Shown: positions 53,798 through 61,354 of the stretch, piece after piece
Layout of the letters: the number at the start of each line of letters is the position of its first letter
Position numbering within the stretch: the stretch's first letter is position 1
Assembly (NCBI GenBank): GCA_901538445.1
Contig: LR594584.1
Location: forward strand, 3,759,051 to 3,823,050
DNA from: Gemmataceae bacterium
Lineage (GTDB): Bacteria; Planctomycetota; Planctomycetia; Gemmatales; Gemmataceae
Reading direction: 5' to 3'
Length of the DNA: 64,000 bases
Notes under the pieces: model-generated
The model's input: the letters and a program-made list of their open reading frames with translations, nothing else
Told to the model about the DNA's origin: nothing
Databases searched by the model: none
Made by a program: the position numbers and the translations under genes

Positions 53798-55102
53798 CTA
53801 CCGATCGTCAGACAGAACCCGAGGCGGGGGGCCGGCAAGATCTTCCGGACCGAACACCAGGTCCGTCGTGGATCGTTCCCGATCGCCCTCCCCGGGAAGT
53901 GCACCGGGCGGGCGGGTTCTCCAGCCGTCCGCGGCACTCCGCGTTCCCTCCTCGAACAACGGTCGCAGGAGCCGCGGCGAGAACTCGGTGCTGGACAGCG
54001 GACCCGGGTAACTGTTCGGGATGGTCGTCATGCGGAAGTCCATGCCGGTCGCCGCGGCGTGTGCCCAGATCCGAGTCAGGTCGCCCCGGGTCTGGGCATA
54101 GAGCACACCCGACGCGCTCCTCGAAAGGACTCCGATGGATGACCGACCGACGGGCTGTTGGTCGTCGTACAGCTTCCCGGCGACCACGCACCACACCTTG
54201 GTGCCCGCGAGCGGTTCGGACCAATGGCCCGGCAGTCGCCCGGCCGGGGGGCGGAAGAAGAGCGCCCGCGAGACACCACCGTCCACGTGCCGCTCCACGA
54301 GTTCCTGCCCGTTCACGCGGATCCGAATGTGGGACGGCGGGAACAGGCCGGGGATCGCGGCCGAACCGAGGCACACCTGTTTGAGGAGGACGCGGTCGTC
54401 CGGGCGCCCGCGGGCGGCGATCGCCCCGAGGTCCCAGACGACGAACCGCTGGCTCTCCAGTTCCGTGGTTCCCACATACAGCCGGCGGCCCTTCCCGTGC
54501 TCCCGAGCGATGGCGTCCACAAGTTCCGGCGTCAGAGCGGCGTCCAACTTCCGGGCCAGCGGGGTGATGTCCGAGAACGATTCGCCGAACACTCCCCGAA
54601 CCGGCCGGAGCCGGAAGATGTCGCGGTTGTTGACACTGGTGTAAAGGTCCTTCAGAACCTCGTCGTACTCGGGACCGAGGAACGCGAACGGCGCGATCAG
54701 CGCGCCCGTGCTGATACCCGTCACGACCTGGAACTCGGGCCGCGTCCCGGTTCGGGACCACCCGTACAGAACGCCGGCTGAATACGCGCCCAGCGCGCCA
54801 CCCCCCGACAGGCAGAGGACGTTCCGGTCCGAGCGTGCCAGTTCTGGATCGGACCGGAGGGCGTCGGCGAGCGCCCTCGCGCGGGCGAGTTCCGCACGCC
54901 GCTCGATCTCTTCAAAGCCTGCGGCACCCGCTTCCCGGCGGGCGCTCGGGTCAACGACGTGCCGCACGTCCAGGCCCGCCCCGACCGGCGAAGACGGCAC
55001 CCTCAGTCGCCCGCGCCCCGCACAACCTGCGATCGCGAGTGCGGCCAGCACCGATACGACGGCGGCGAGGCATCTCCTGCCGAACGGTTCAGTCATCAGC
55101 AC
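53798..55102 (-). CDS. Patatin-like phospholipase lipoprotein
   Basis: A protein of about 434 residues with a lipobox LAIAGCAG. The patatin domain shows the glycine-rich oxyanion motif LSGGGALGAYSAGVL, the nucleophile elbow GISTG and the Asp of VDGGVSRA. It is predicted to be a lipid acyl hydrolase at the cell envelope. The start is the GTG at 55102 (GGAGG 9 bases upstream); the ATG at 55096 is the close alternative. Confidence 0.85.
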   Translation of the reverse strand: MLMTEPFGRRCLAAVVSVLAALAIAGCAGRGRLRVPSSPVGAGLDVRHVVDPSARREAGAAGFEEIERRAELARARALADALRSDPELARSDRNVLCLSGGGALGAYSAGVLYGWSRTGTRPEFQVVTGISTGALIAPFAFLGPEYDEVLKDLYTSVNNRDIFRLRPVRGVFGESFSDITPLARKLDAALTPELVDAIAREHGKGRRLYVGTTELESQRFVVWDLGAIAARGRPDDRVLLKQVCLGSAAIPGLFPPSHIRIRVNGQELVERHVDGGVSRALFFRPPAGRLPGHWSEPLAGTKVWCVVAGKLYDDQQPVGRSSIGVLSRSASGVLYAQTRGDLTRIWAHAAATGMDFRMTTIPNSYPGPLSSTEFSPRLLRPLFEEGTRSAADGWRTRPPGALPGEGDRERSTTDLVFGPEDLAGPPPRVLSDDR

Positions 55103-55202
55103 GTACCGGCACCTCCGCATCGAAACCGGACGTGGATGAAATTGGTTTCGTGGCCCGAACCGACGGGACGCCGTGGTAACAAGACACCACGCCGAATGCC
55201 GT

Positions 55203-55997
55203 TCACTCGACCGTGGGAGCGGGGCAAGGAGACCCAGCACGCGAGGTGTACTCGCCCACCGCCGGACGGATCGGGGCGAGGCCGTGACGGGCGATCAAGT
55301 ACAGGATCTTGTAGCCGGCCTTAATGGATCCCAGGACCGTCCCGCTGATCTTGCTCACTCCGATCCGGCGGCGGTACGAGACCGGCACCTCGCGAACGCG
55401 GAGCCCGATGCGGGCCGCCTTGATCTGCATCTCGACGGTCCACCCGTAGTTCCGGTCACACATCCCGAGGCGCCGGAGGGCGTCCCAACGGATCGCCCGG
55501 AACGGGCCGAGGTCCGTGTGGTTCGCGCGGAACAGGATCTTCATCAGAAAGCACGCCAGCCGGTTCCCCCAAACGCTCTGCGGGGGCATGGCCCCGCGCT
55601 CGCGCCGGCCGGTCAGGCGCGAGCCGATGACCATGTCCGCTTCCCCGGACCGGATCGGTTCAAGGAGGAGCGGCAGCTCGTCCGGGTGGTCACTGTAATC
55701 CGCGTCGAGGAACACCACCACGTCCGGCGGGCCGGCGGGGTCGGCGGCGAGTTCGGCGAGGCCCCGCAGGCAAGCGGCCCCGTAGCCGCGGCACGACTCG
55801 GTCACGACCCGCGCGCCGGCGGCTGTCGCGACCTCTGCCGTCCGGTCGGTGGACCCGTTGTCCACAACGACCACCTCGCCGACCGGCGGACGGGGTATCT
55901 CGCGCAGAACCAGCGGCAACGACGCCTCTTCGTTCAATGCCGGGATCACGACGGCCACGCGGCCGGCCGCGAACTCGTGCAAGATTTGATCGGTCAC
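55203..55997 (-). CDS. Glycosyltransferase family 2 (polyprenyl-phosphate sugar synthase-like)
   Basis: A 264-residue GT-A enzyme: VAVVIPALNEEASLPLVLRE, VVVVDNGSTDRTAEVA, VVVFLDADYSDHPDEL and MVIGSRLTGRRERGAM. These match dolichyl/undecaprenyl-phosphate mannose or glucose synthases. The C-terminus lacks the two extra membrane helices of GtrB-type enzymes. It overlaps csrA by four bases (ATGA). Confidence 0.85.
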   Translation of the reverse strand: MTDQILHEFAAGRVAVVIPALNEEASLPLVLREIPRPPVGEVVVVDNGSTDRTAEVATAAGARVVTESCRGYGAACLRGLAELAADPAGPPDVVVFLDADYSDHPDELPLLLEPIRSGEADMVIGSRLTGRRERGAMPPQSVWGNRLACFLMKILFRANHTDLGPFRAIRWDALRRLGMCDRNYGWTVEMQIKAARIGLRVREVPVSYRRRIGVSKISGTVLGSIKAGYKILYLIARHGLAPIRPAVGEYTSRAGSPCPAPTVE

Positions 55998-56209
55998 GTC
56001 GTCCGTCCCTTCCTGGTTGGGGCGAGTGCGAGCCGGGGGCGAGTGGACACGGCCGAGCTAAAGGAATCCGGCAGTTCAGCCCGCATGACGACGACATCCG
56101 CTGGGGCGTCGATGCCGAGACGGACTCGACCGGGTCCGATCGCGATGACCGTGATCACAATTTCCCCGATGACGATCTGTTCTTCACACCGACGGGTCAG
56201 CACGAGCAT
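55994..56209 (-). CDS. csrA: Carbon storage regulator CsrA
   Basis: A 71-residue RNA-binding translational regulator. MLVLTRRCEEQIVIGE and VRLGIDAPADVVVMRAEL match CsrA. The usual last part, from about residue 48, is replaced by a Ser/Arg/Pro-rich tail ending TRKGRTT. GAGGAA precedes the ATG at 56209. Two CRP-like palindromes lie 68 and 110 bases upstream, and the GT2 gene follows directly. Confidence 0.92.
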   Translation of the reverse strand: MLVLTRRCEEQIVIGEIVITVIAIGPGRVRLGIDAPADVVVMRAELPDSFSSAVSTRPRLALAPTRKGRTT

Positions 56210-56276
56210 TGGAGTTCCTCCCGGTGACGAACACAGCCGAAGCGGGGGCAATGTACCCGAGACCGGGGGCCGAGGC

Positions 56277-56334
56277 GGTGAGTTACCTCACATCAAAGCA
56301 GGAAAATGAGCGCCGGTCGGTGAGCTACCGCACA
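56277..56334. promoter_or_regulatory. Tandem CRP/FNR-type palindromes (sites 10 and 11)
   Basis: GGTGAG-TTAC-CTCACA (56277-56292) and GGTGAG-CTAC-CGCACA (56319-56334) are 42 bases apart, close to four helical turns, so bound on the same face. They lie between csrA (minus) and the membrane protein gene at 56395 (plus). Confidence 0.65.
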
Positions 56335-56394
56335 GAATCGCACGACGAAAGAGAATTACCCTGAGCTGAGGCGGCGGACACTTTATCGCTCACG

Positions 56395-56976
56395 ATGCTC
56401 CAGACCGTTCTCAGGTACCCACCGATGCTCACGCGCCGAATGATCTGGATCCTTGCCTGGTTTGGGGCGGTGGTCGCCTCCGTCGGCATCGGTTTGATCC
56501 CCGGCGACTACACGGGCGAATCGTTCTGCGGCGTGTGGGGGTGCTTCCCGCCGGTTCAGGCGCTCGCGTCGCTCCATTTGCTCTGGCTGTTCGTGCTCGT
56601 CCCGCCGGCCGTTGCCCTGGCACGGCGACGACCCGGCACGGTTGCCAGACGTGTCGGGGCCGCCGTGCTGGTTTTCGGGTTGCTGGCTGTCGCCTGCGTC
56701 GTCACAACGGGATTGACCCAGTGGGGGCAGTCGCCGACGGACCCGCGATACGCCGCCCACGCCGTCCGGCGTGTGGGCTACTCGCTGGCGACGCGCACCG
56801 ACGTTCCCGCGATCCAGTTGGGGCTCACCGGACTCTTCGTGGTGTTCGCCGCCCGCCGCCGACCGGGTCGGAACGAGGGTAATTCCGACGCAGCGGTCGC
56901 GGCGGGCGCACTCGACGCCTCCGGCGCCGATTCGAGCATCACCGCGCCCCGGACCCTTCCATCAACCGAGGCATGA
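56395..56976 (+). CDS. Small multi-pass membrane protein
   Basis: A 193-residue protein with four likely membrane helices (ILAWFGAVVASVGIGL, LHLLWLFVLVPPAVAL, VGAAVLVFGLLAVACVV, IQLGLTGLFVVFAA) and a disordered Ala/Asp tail. A pair of Cys in ESFCGVWGCFPP lies in the first loop. It is not recognised. In-frame ATGs at 56395 and 56425 are both possible starts. Its 3' end overlaps a minus-strand lipoprotein gene. Confidence 0.6.
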   Translation: MLQTVLRYPPMLTRRMIWILAWFGAVVASVGIGLIPGDYTGESFCGVWGCFPPVQALASLHLLWLFVLVPPAVALARRRPGTVARRVGAAVLVFGLLAVACVVTTGLTQWGQSPTDPRYAAHAVRRVGYSLATRTDVPAIQLGLTGLFVVFAARRRPGRNEGNSDAAVAAGALDASGADSSITAPRTLPSTEA

Positions 56977-57094
56977 CCCGACCACCGGAGGACCCCGAGT
57001 TCGAGCTCGACCCTGAGGACCGGCAGCCGGCGAGGCTGGCGCTTGCCACCGCGACGACCACGAGGGCGAGGGCGAGTTTGTAGAGCCGTTTCAT
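56939..57094 (-). CDS. Small lipoprotein with EGSG tail (51 residues)
   Basis: A 51-residue protein: signal (MKRLYKLALALVVVAVASAS), lipobox LAGC, a Ser/Gly-rich stretch, and the end RLMEGSGAR. It lies 96 bases downstream of another EGSG-tailed lipoprotein gene on the same strand. Its frame overlaps the 3' end of the membrane protein gene on the other strand. Confidence 0.68.
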   Translation of the reverse strand: MKRLYKLALALVVVAVASASLAGCRSSGSSSNSGSSGGRVMPRLMEGSGAR

Positions 57095-57190
57095 GACAGG
57101 ATTCCTTGTGTTGCTGAGAGTCGCGGGCCGGCCCGGTTGTCGGGCGGTTCGATGCACTACTCCCGGCGAGAGGTTCATGGACCGCCCGGG

Positions 57191-57442
57191 TCACCGCGAC
57201 CCGGACCCTTCGCCGCGCGTCCCGCTCCCGGCAGGGGGTAGCATGACGGGCGCCCGGTTGCCGGAGCCGTCGGCCGGCGCGTACGTCGGGCCGGCGGGGG
57301 CGTACGTCGGCCCCGGCGCGGGCGGTGCGTAGCGCGGAACGCCACATGAACCGTCCCGGCACTTTGAACCGGACCGGCAACCGGTGACCGCCACGATTGC
57401 GATCAGCAGGGCGACGACGGCGACCCGTGACGAACGACGCAT
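57191..57442 (-). CDS. Small lipoprotein with EGSG tail (83 residues)
   Basis: An 83-residue protein with a lipobox (IVAVTGCRSG), two further Cys (KCRDGSC), a PTYAP repeat (GPTYAPAGPTYAPADGSG), and GSG-x-R units near the end: DGSGNR, AGSGTR and the terminal EGSGSR. Tyr/Pro-rich repeats resemble the EGSG protein at 18996-19400. A CRP-like site lies 120 bases upstream. Confidence 0.72.
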   Translation of the reverse strand: MRRSSRVAVVALLIAIVAVTGCRSGSKCRDGSCGVPRYAPPAPGPTYAPAGPTYAPADGSGNRAPVMLPPAGSGTRGEGSGSR

Positions 57443-57561
57443 AACACGTTCCTTCTCGCTGAGTACAGTGCCCGAACCTTCCGTGGCCCGGGGGCGAGTG
57501 CCGGATCAGCCCCGGACGCCCGCCTCCGAACGAGTTATCGACACCCCCGGCCGATCGACTG

Positions 57562-57577
57562 TGTGAGGCACCGCACA
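57562..57577. promoter_or_regulatory. CRP/FNR-type palindrome (site 12)
   Basis: TGTGAG-GCAC-CGCACA lies 120 bases upstream of the EGSG lipoprotein gene 57191-57442, just after the 3' end of the thioredoxin-like gene. Confidence 0.6.
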
Positions 57578-57610
57578 GTCGCTCAGTTTTCTGACCCCGC
57601 GCCCGCGCGG

Positions 57611-58081
57611 CTACTTCGATTTCGCCCCGCCCGTGAGGATCACTTTTTCGCGGTGGGCGCGCAACAACTCCTGGGCGTGCCGCAAGGTCCGGTTCATTTC
57701 CTCGGCCGTCTGGTACCCTTCAACGGTGTGCAGGATCTTGCCGTCCGGTGCCGCGATCACGAGGGTCGGGTAGACCTTCACCCCGAGCGCCCGGACCAGA
57801 TCCGGGTGGCGGCCGGCGTCGATTTTGCCGGTCACGAACCCGCGGTCCAGAGTCGCGATTACTTCCCGGTCTCGAAACGTGGTCGCGTGCAGCTTCGTGC
57901 ACCAGCCGCACGAAGTCGACCCGATCGACAGCAGGATCGGTCGATCCGTGGCGGTCGCGGCCTCCCGGACCCGTGCGTAGTCCGTGTCCCATGCGGTCGG
58001 CTCGTCGGCCGCGAACACCGGCTGGCACACGCCCGTCACCGCCAGAAGTGCTGCCAGTACCGTCCGTCGCGTCGTCACCAT
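57611..58081 (-). CDS. Exported thioredoxin-like protein
   Basis: A 156-residue protein with a signal peptide (RRTVLAALLAVTGVCQPVFA) and a thioredoxin fold. The active site is STSCGWCTKLH (Cys58, Cys61), followed by KVYPTLVIAAPDGK with the cis-Pro. The G-W-C context is typical of thiol-disulfide proteins of the DUF255/thioredoxin_7 group. A CRP-like site lies 122 bases upstream. Confidence 0.82.
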   Translation of the reverse strand: MVTTRRTVLAALLAVTGVCQPVFAADEPTAWDTDYARVREAATATDRPILLSIGSTSCGWCTKLHATTFRDREVIATLDRGFVTGKIDAGRHPDLVRALGVKVYPTLVIAAPDGKILHTVEGYQTAEEMNRTLRHAQELLRAHREKVILTGGAKSK

Positions 58082-58202
58082 GCGTTGGTCACCTGAGGGG
58101 GCCGATTCCGGGCGGTCGAAGCCGGGCACAATACCCGAGGTTCCTCCGCCGCCGGGTTCGGACAATGAGATGGGCACTATGCCGCCAGACACGGCCTTCT
58201 TC

Positions 58203-58218
58203 TGTGAGGTGACTCACC
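58203..58218. promoter_or_regulatory. CRP/FNR-type palindrome (site 13)
   Basis: TGTGAG-GTGA-CTCACC lies 122 bases upstream of the exported thioredoxin-like gene. Confidence 0.65.
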
Positions 58219-58348
58219 GAACCGACAGCCTGCTCGGCGGGCCGGCGGTAGAATCGGATGAAACGATGCACCCCATCAGATCCGGCTCGCGCGGCCGGCT
58301 GACTATCGATCCGGCCGGATCCCGTACTCGGCCAAAGCCGATCGTCGG

Positions 58349-58549
58349 TCAGTAGCCGTACTTGCCCTTCACGAATGCCATTTGCCGCCAGTGCCGGAGT
58401 TGCCCGGTCCGCCAGCTCTGTTCCGCTTGAGCCTGCGTGCTCCGACCGTTCGATACCGGCGGCGATTCACGAACAAGGGTGAGCCGAAGGCAGACCCAAC
58501 CGGTGAGACCGACGGCGATTGCGACGAAAAAGATCCGGTATTTTCGCAT
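58349..58549 (-). CDS. Small single-pass membrane protein (66 residues)
   Basis: A 66-residue protein with one N-terminal membrane helix (IFFVAIAVGLTGWVCL) and a polar tail ending RQMAFVKGKYGY. GGGAGGG precedes the ATG at 58549, so translation is likely. The function is unknown. A CRP-like site lies 105 bases upstream. Confidence 0.62.
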   Translation of the reverse strand: MRKYRIFFVAIAVGLTGWVCLRLTLVRESPPVSNGRSTQAQAEQSWRTGQLRHWRQMAFVKGKYGY

Positions 58550-58653
58550 GCTGCCCTCCCGGTGAACCTGTCGCTCACCGAACCCGCACGTCGAAGGTGC
58601 GAACCCATTCCCGGTTCAAGCGAGGGGGGAATACAGCCTTCCGCATTCTCGTC

Positions 58654-58669
58654 TGTGAGGCAGATCACT
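58654..58669. promoter_or_regulatory. CRP/FNR-type palindrome (site 14)
   Basis: TGTGAG-GCAG-ATCACT lies between the divergent small membrane protein gene (105 bases) and the heavy-metal-domain gene at 58766 (97 bases). Confidence 0.5.
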
Positions 58670-58765
58670 GTTCGCGATGAATAAGTGAGCGAGAATGAAG
58701 GTTGCGTTCGGTGAAACTCTCGGTCGATACCGGGAAGGTGAACAATGACGGTAGCGGAGGTGAGG

Positions 58766-59221
58766 ATGTCGAACCCGAGCCGGCGCGACGCGGAGACCGA
58801 AGCACTGAGCACCAAGTTCGCCGAGATCCCGTTCGTCCCGGCGGCGGCGTTCAAACGTCAGTCTAGCCGGGCTCGGCGGATTGGGGCCCCTGTGCTTCTC
58901 GGGCTTGTGGTAGTCGGTACGGCAGTCGCCTACTTGGCGGTTCCGTCGAACGCTGTCGATCCGAACGCCCCGCGAGTCGAGATCGAGGTGCGTGGGATGC
59001 ACTGCCCGATCCAGTGTGGGCTCCGGGTGGCGGCGGCTCTGGAATCACTCCCGTGGGTGATCCCTGGTTCCGTTACGGCGAACCCGAAGACCGGGGTCGT
59101 CAGGTTCGCAGTGACGAGTACCGAAGCCGTGGATCAAGCCCAGATCCGCTTAGCCGTCGAAAACGCCGGGTTCGGATTTCGGTCCGTCAGGACTCCCGAC
59201 GCCGCTTCGCGGAGGAAATAG
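58766..59221 (+). CDS. Membrane-anchored heavy-metal-associated (HMA-like) domain protein
   Basis: A 151-residue protein: cytoplasmic N-terminus, one membrane helix (APVLLGLVVVGTAVAYLAV), then an exported ferredoxin-like HMA domain (VEIEVRGMHCPIQCGLRVAAAL). The metal motif is C-x3-C (Cys80, Cys84) instead of the usual C-x2-C. The start at 58766 has GGAGG 6 bases upstream. The selenoprotein gene follows in the same direction after about 50 bases. A role in copper or another soft metal fits the bufferin genes of the region. Confidence 0.75.
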   Translation: MSNPSRRDAETEALSTKFAEIPFVPAAAFKRQSSRARRIGAPVLLGLVVVGTAVAYLAVPSNAVDPNAPRVEIEVRGMHCPIQCGLRVAAALESLPWVIPGSVTANPKTGVVRFAVTSTEAVDQAQIRLAVENAGFGFRSVRTPDAASRRK

Positions 59222-59273
59222 AACCAAGCCCGAACGGAGTACAGTGAGTAACCGCACCACAGGAGACACAGCG

Positions 59274-60311
59274 ATGCCGTACCTGCTCCGACTCCTCTTG
59301 CTCGCCGGCCTCTGCGCTGCGCCGGCCAGTGTCCGGGCGGCGGACCCGCCGCCCGAGCCGGCCGACATCATTCGCACATTCGAGAAGGCGTGGGCGGTCC
59401 CCAAAGGGTACATGCGGCCGCTCGACGACGCCGGGTGGAAGGCCCGTATGACCGCGTTCCAGAAGCTCGCGGCCGTGGGCGACAAGGCGATCCCCGCCCT
59501 CACCGATGCTCTCACGAAGGGCGAGTTGGAAGTCCGCGTTTTCGCAGCCCAGGCTCTGGGGCTCATGGCGGACCCGAAGGCCAAGCCCGCCCTCGAAGCG
59601 GCGCTCCGGGACAAGACCCCGGCCGTGCGGCTGTACGCCCTCGACGCCCTGAGCATGTTCGGCAAACTCACGCCCACCAACGAGTTGAAGGCAATGGGGG
59701 AGAAGGACCCGAACCGAGACGTGAAGGCGCACGTCGGCTTCGCCCTCGACCGAGATGACAAACCGGACTCGGTAGCCCTGCGGAAACGACTCGCCGAGTA
59801 CGACCTCTCCAAAATGAACACGGCGGTGGCCGGCAAAGTGGCACCCGATTTCGAGTTGACCGACGCCACCGGCACGACTTACAAGCTGTCCGACTTCAAG
59901 GGGAAGAAGGCCGTGGTGCTGGTGTTCGTGTACGGCGATACCTGACCCGTCTGCCACGGGCAGCTCGCGCAGTTGCGCGACAAGATCGCCGAGTTCGAGA
60001 AGCGAAACGTCCAACTCCTTGCCATCGACCCGCACGAGTCGCACCGCGTCCGCCGCATGTTGCGGGACGTGGGGACCAAACCAGACGAAGTGCTCTACCC
60101 AGTCCTGGCCGACCCAGTGAATGCCGTCAGCGCCACCTACGGCGTCGCGTTCCAGATGGGCATCCACACGGAGTGGTCGAACCGCCCGGCCACGTTCGTC
60201 ATCGATAAGGCCAGCGTGATCCGCTACGAGAAGCGGGGGATCAACTTTAGCGACCGACCCAAGTCGTCAGACATCCTGGGCGAGATCGACAAACTCGGCG
60301 AAGAGAAGTGA
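59274..60311 (+). CDS. HEAT-repeat/redoxin selenoprotein (in-frame TGA read as Sec224)
   Basis: Read through TGA at 59943-59945, the frame gives a 345-residue exported protein. A signal peptide (MPYLLRLLLLAGLCAAPASV) is followed by HEAT-like repeats (about 60-155: IPALTDALTKGELEVRVFAA, AVRLYALDALSMFG) and a redoxin domain (APDFELTDATG, VLVFVYGDT-Sec-PVCHGQL, PATFVIDKASVIRY). Sec224-x-x-Cys227 occupies the C-P-x-C site of Cys homologs. The frame downstream has no stop until 60311 and encodes the rest of the fold. A hairpin suited as SECIS follows the TGA. It is probably a thiol peroxidase or disulfide reductase in the periplasm. The start ATG at 59274 has GGAG upstream. Confidence 0.88.
59965..59980 (+). 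promoter_or_regulatory. Bacterial SECIS candidate for the redoxin gene
   Basis: TCGCGC (59965-59970) and GCGCGA (59975-59980) form a perfect 6-bp stem with loop AGTT, G at its second position. The loop begins 25 nt after the UGA, inside the usual 16-37 window. It lies within the coding sequence, as bacterial SECIS elements do. Confidence 0.7.
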
Positions 60312-60335
60312 TGGCCGCGCAGTATCGGGGACCGA

Positions 60336-60700
60336 ACGCTCGTGACCACGGGGTAGAGTTGATGGCTTCGGCCCGAGCAGTTCGGCCCCGTCTCCGGCCG
60401 AAGATCTTCCCCTTCGCCCGGCAGCATGCGACGCAAATGTCGGTCGCTTCAAATCGCTCCACCTCGGCGTCAGTCAGCACGTTCCTCGGAAGCTGACTCA
60501 CGTGCCGCCCGAACCGGGCGGTCGAAACGATTTCGGCTACTCGGCGGTGATGATAATACGCTCCACCGTGGCCTGCAACTCGAGGACGTTCACCGACCAG
60601 TCGTTGCGCTGTGGCTCCTGAGCGACGGCCAAGATCAGCTGCATGGTCGGCCGGCCGAACATGCGGCCAGTCGGCGTCAGGAAGTGGTCGGCCGGTCTAC
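60336..60700 (-). pseudogene. Decayed C-terminal part of a sigma-54 activator
   Basis: The minus strand holds scattered matches to the intact activator at 13747-15342. PADHFLTPTGRMFGRP corresponds to LAEHFLALLCRKLGRP, WSVNVLELQATVERIIITAE to WPGNVRELQHVIERAVITAE, NVLTDAEVERFEATDI to KILTDAELRQLEADNI, and (frameshifted) GDGAELLGPKPSTL to GGAAELLGMKPTTL. A stop and at least one frameshift separate the blocks, and the N-terminal two thirds are missing. It is a relic of a second paralog. Confidence 0.75.
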
Positions 60701-61115
60701 AAAAAAGGCGAACGCGACCGAGCCGAGAGGAACCATCTCGGTTTTCTTTAGCCGTCACGATTTCTCCCGGGGCCGTACTCGCCTCCGCCATTCCGGAAGT
60801 GGGGTGGTGAATGTGGTGAATAGGAACCGTCCTCCCAGATCGCTCGCGTGTTGCGGTGGAGGCACCGTAGTGATTGAGTGCCACTTCTATTCACCACATT
60901 CACCACTTCCGAGCGTATTCACTTTTCCCAAGTGGTTCTTCTGAAGGAACGCGAGAGGCCCTCACATCCGGGCGACGCAGAGGCCAAGTCGGCGTCTGTG
61001 CAAAAGCCGCGGCTGATAGGTAAGAAAAAGCGGTACGCAGCGGCGATCACTTTGGTCTACACACCGCGCCCCGCACCACATACCCCAAACGGGGACGTGG
61101 TGCGGGGCGCCGCCG
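60701..61115. other. Gene-free stretch holding repeat copy C
   Basis: Apart from the hairpin repeat at 60807-60905 I find no supportable gene. The small open frames on both strands lack ribosome sites and motifs. Confidence 0.4.
60807..60905. repeat. Dispersed hairpin repeat, copy C
   Basis: Arms 60807-60826 and 60886-60905 (20 bases, one mismatch) flank a 59-base spacer. Outer bases GGAAGTGG on both sides can extend the stem after a 4-base bulge. The arm GGTGAATGTGGTGAATAGGA matches copies A and B. It lies next to the decayed sigma-54 activator. Confidence 0.85.
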
Positions 61116-61316
61116 TCAACGGAGCACCGAGATCCGACACGGGGATAAATCGGGGAAGCCCCGGAAGGCAACACGGACGGCCCGCCGCAGACGGTGGAGG
61201 AACTCGTCTTCAGCTAGGGTCTGCCGGACGGCGTAGACCTCGTCTTCGGGGAGGCCGTCAGATATTCGAACCGTTAAATGCAACTCGTCGATCACCACGG
61301 TCTTCGACTTCGCCAA
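61116..61316 (-). CDS. Small hypothetical protein, TTG start
   Basis: A 66-residue protein (TVVIDELHLTVRISDGLPED, then RRAVRVAFRGFPDL). The TTG at 61316 follows GGAGG at 6 bases, good support for translation. Strand and size fit the accessory gene set that continues to the window end. No family is recognised. Confidence 0.58.
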   Translation of the reverse strand: MAKSKTVVIDELHLTVRISDGLPEDEVYAVRQTLAEDEFLHRLRRAVRVAFRGFPDLSPCRISVLR

Positions 61317-61354
61317 TGTGATCCTCCGGCAGTAAGCATGCGGCGATCCAGTCG

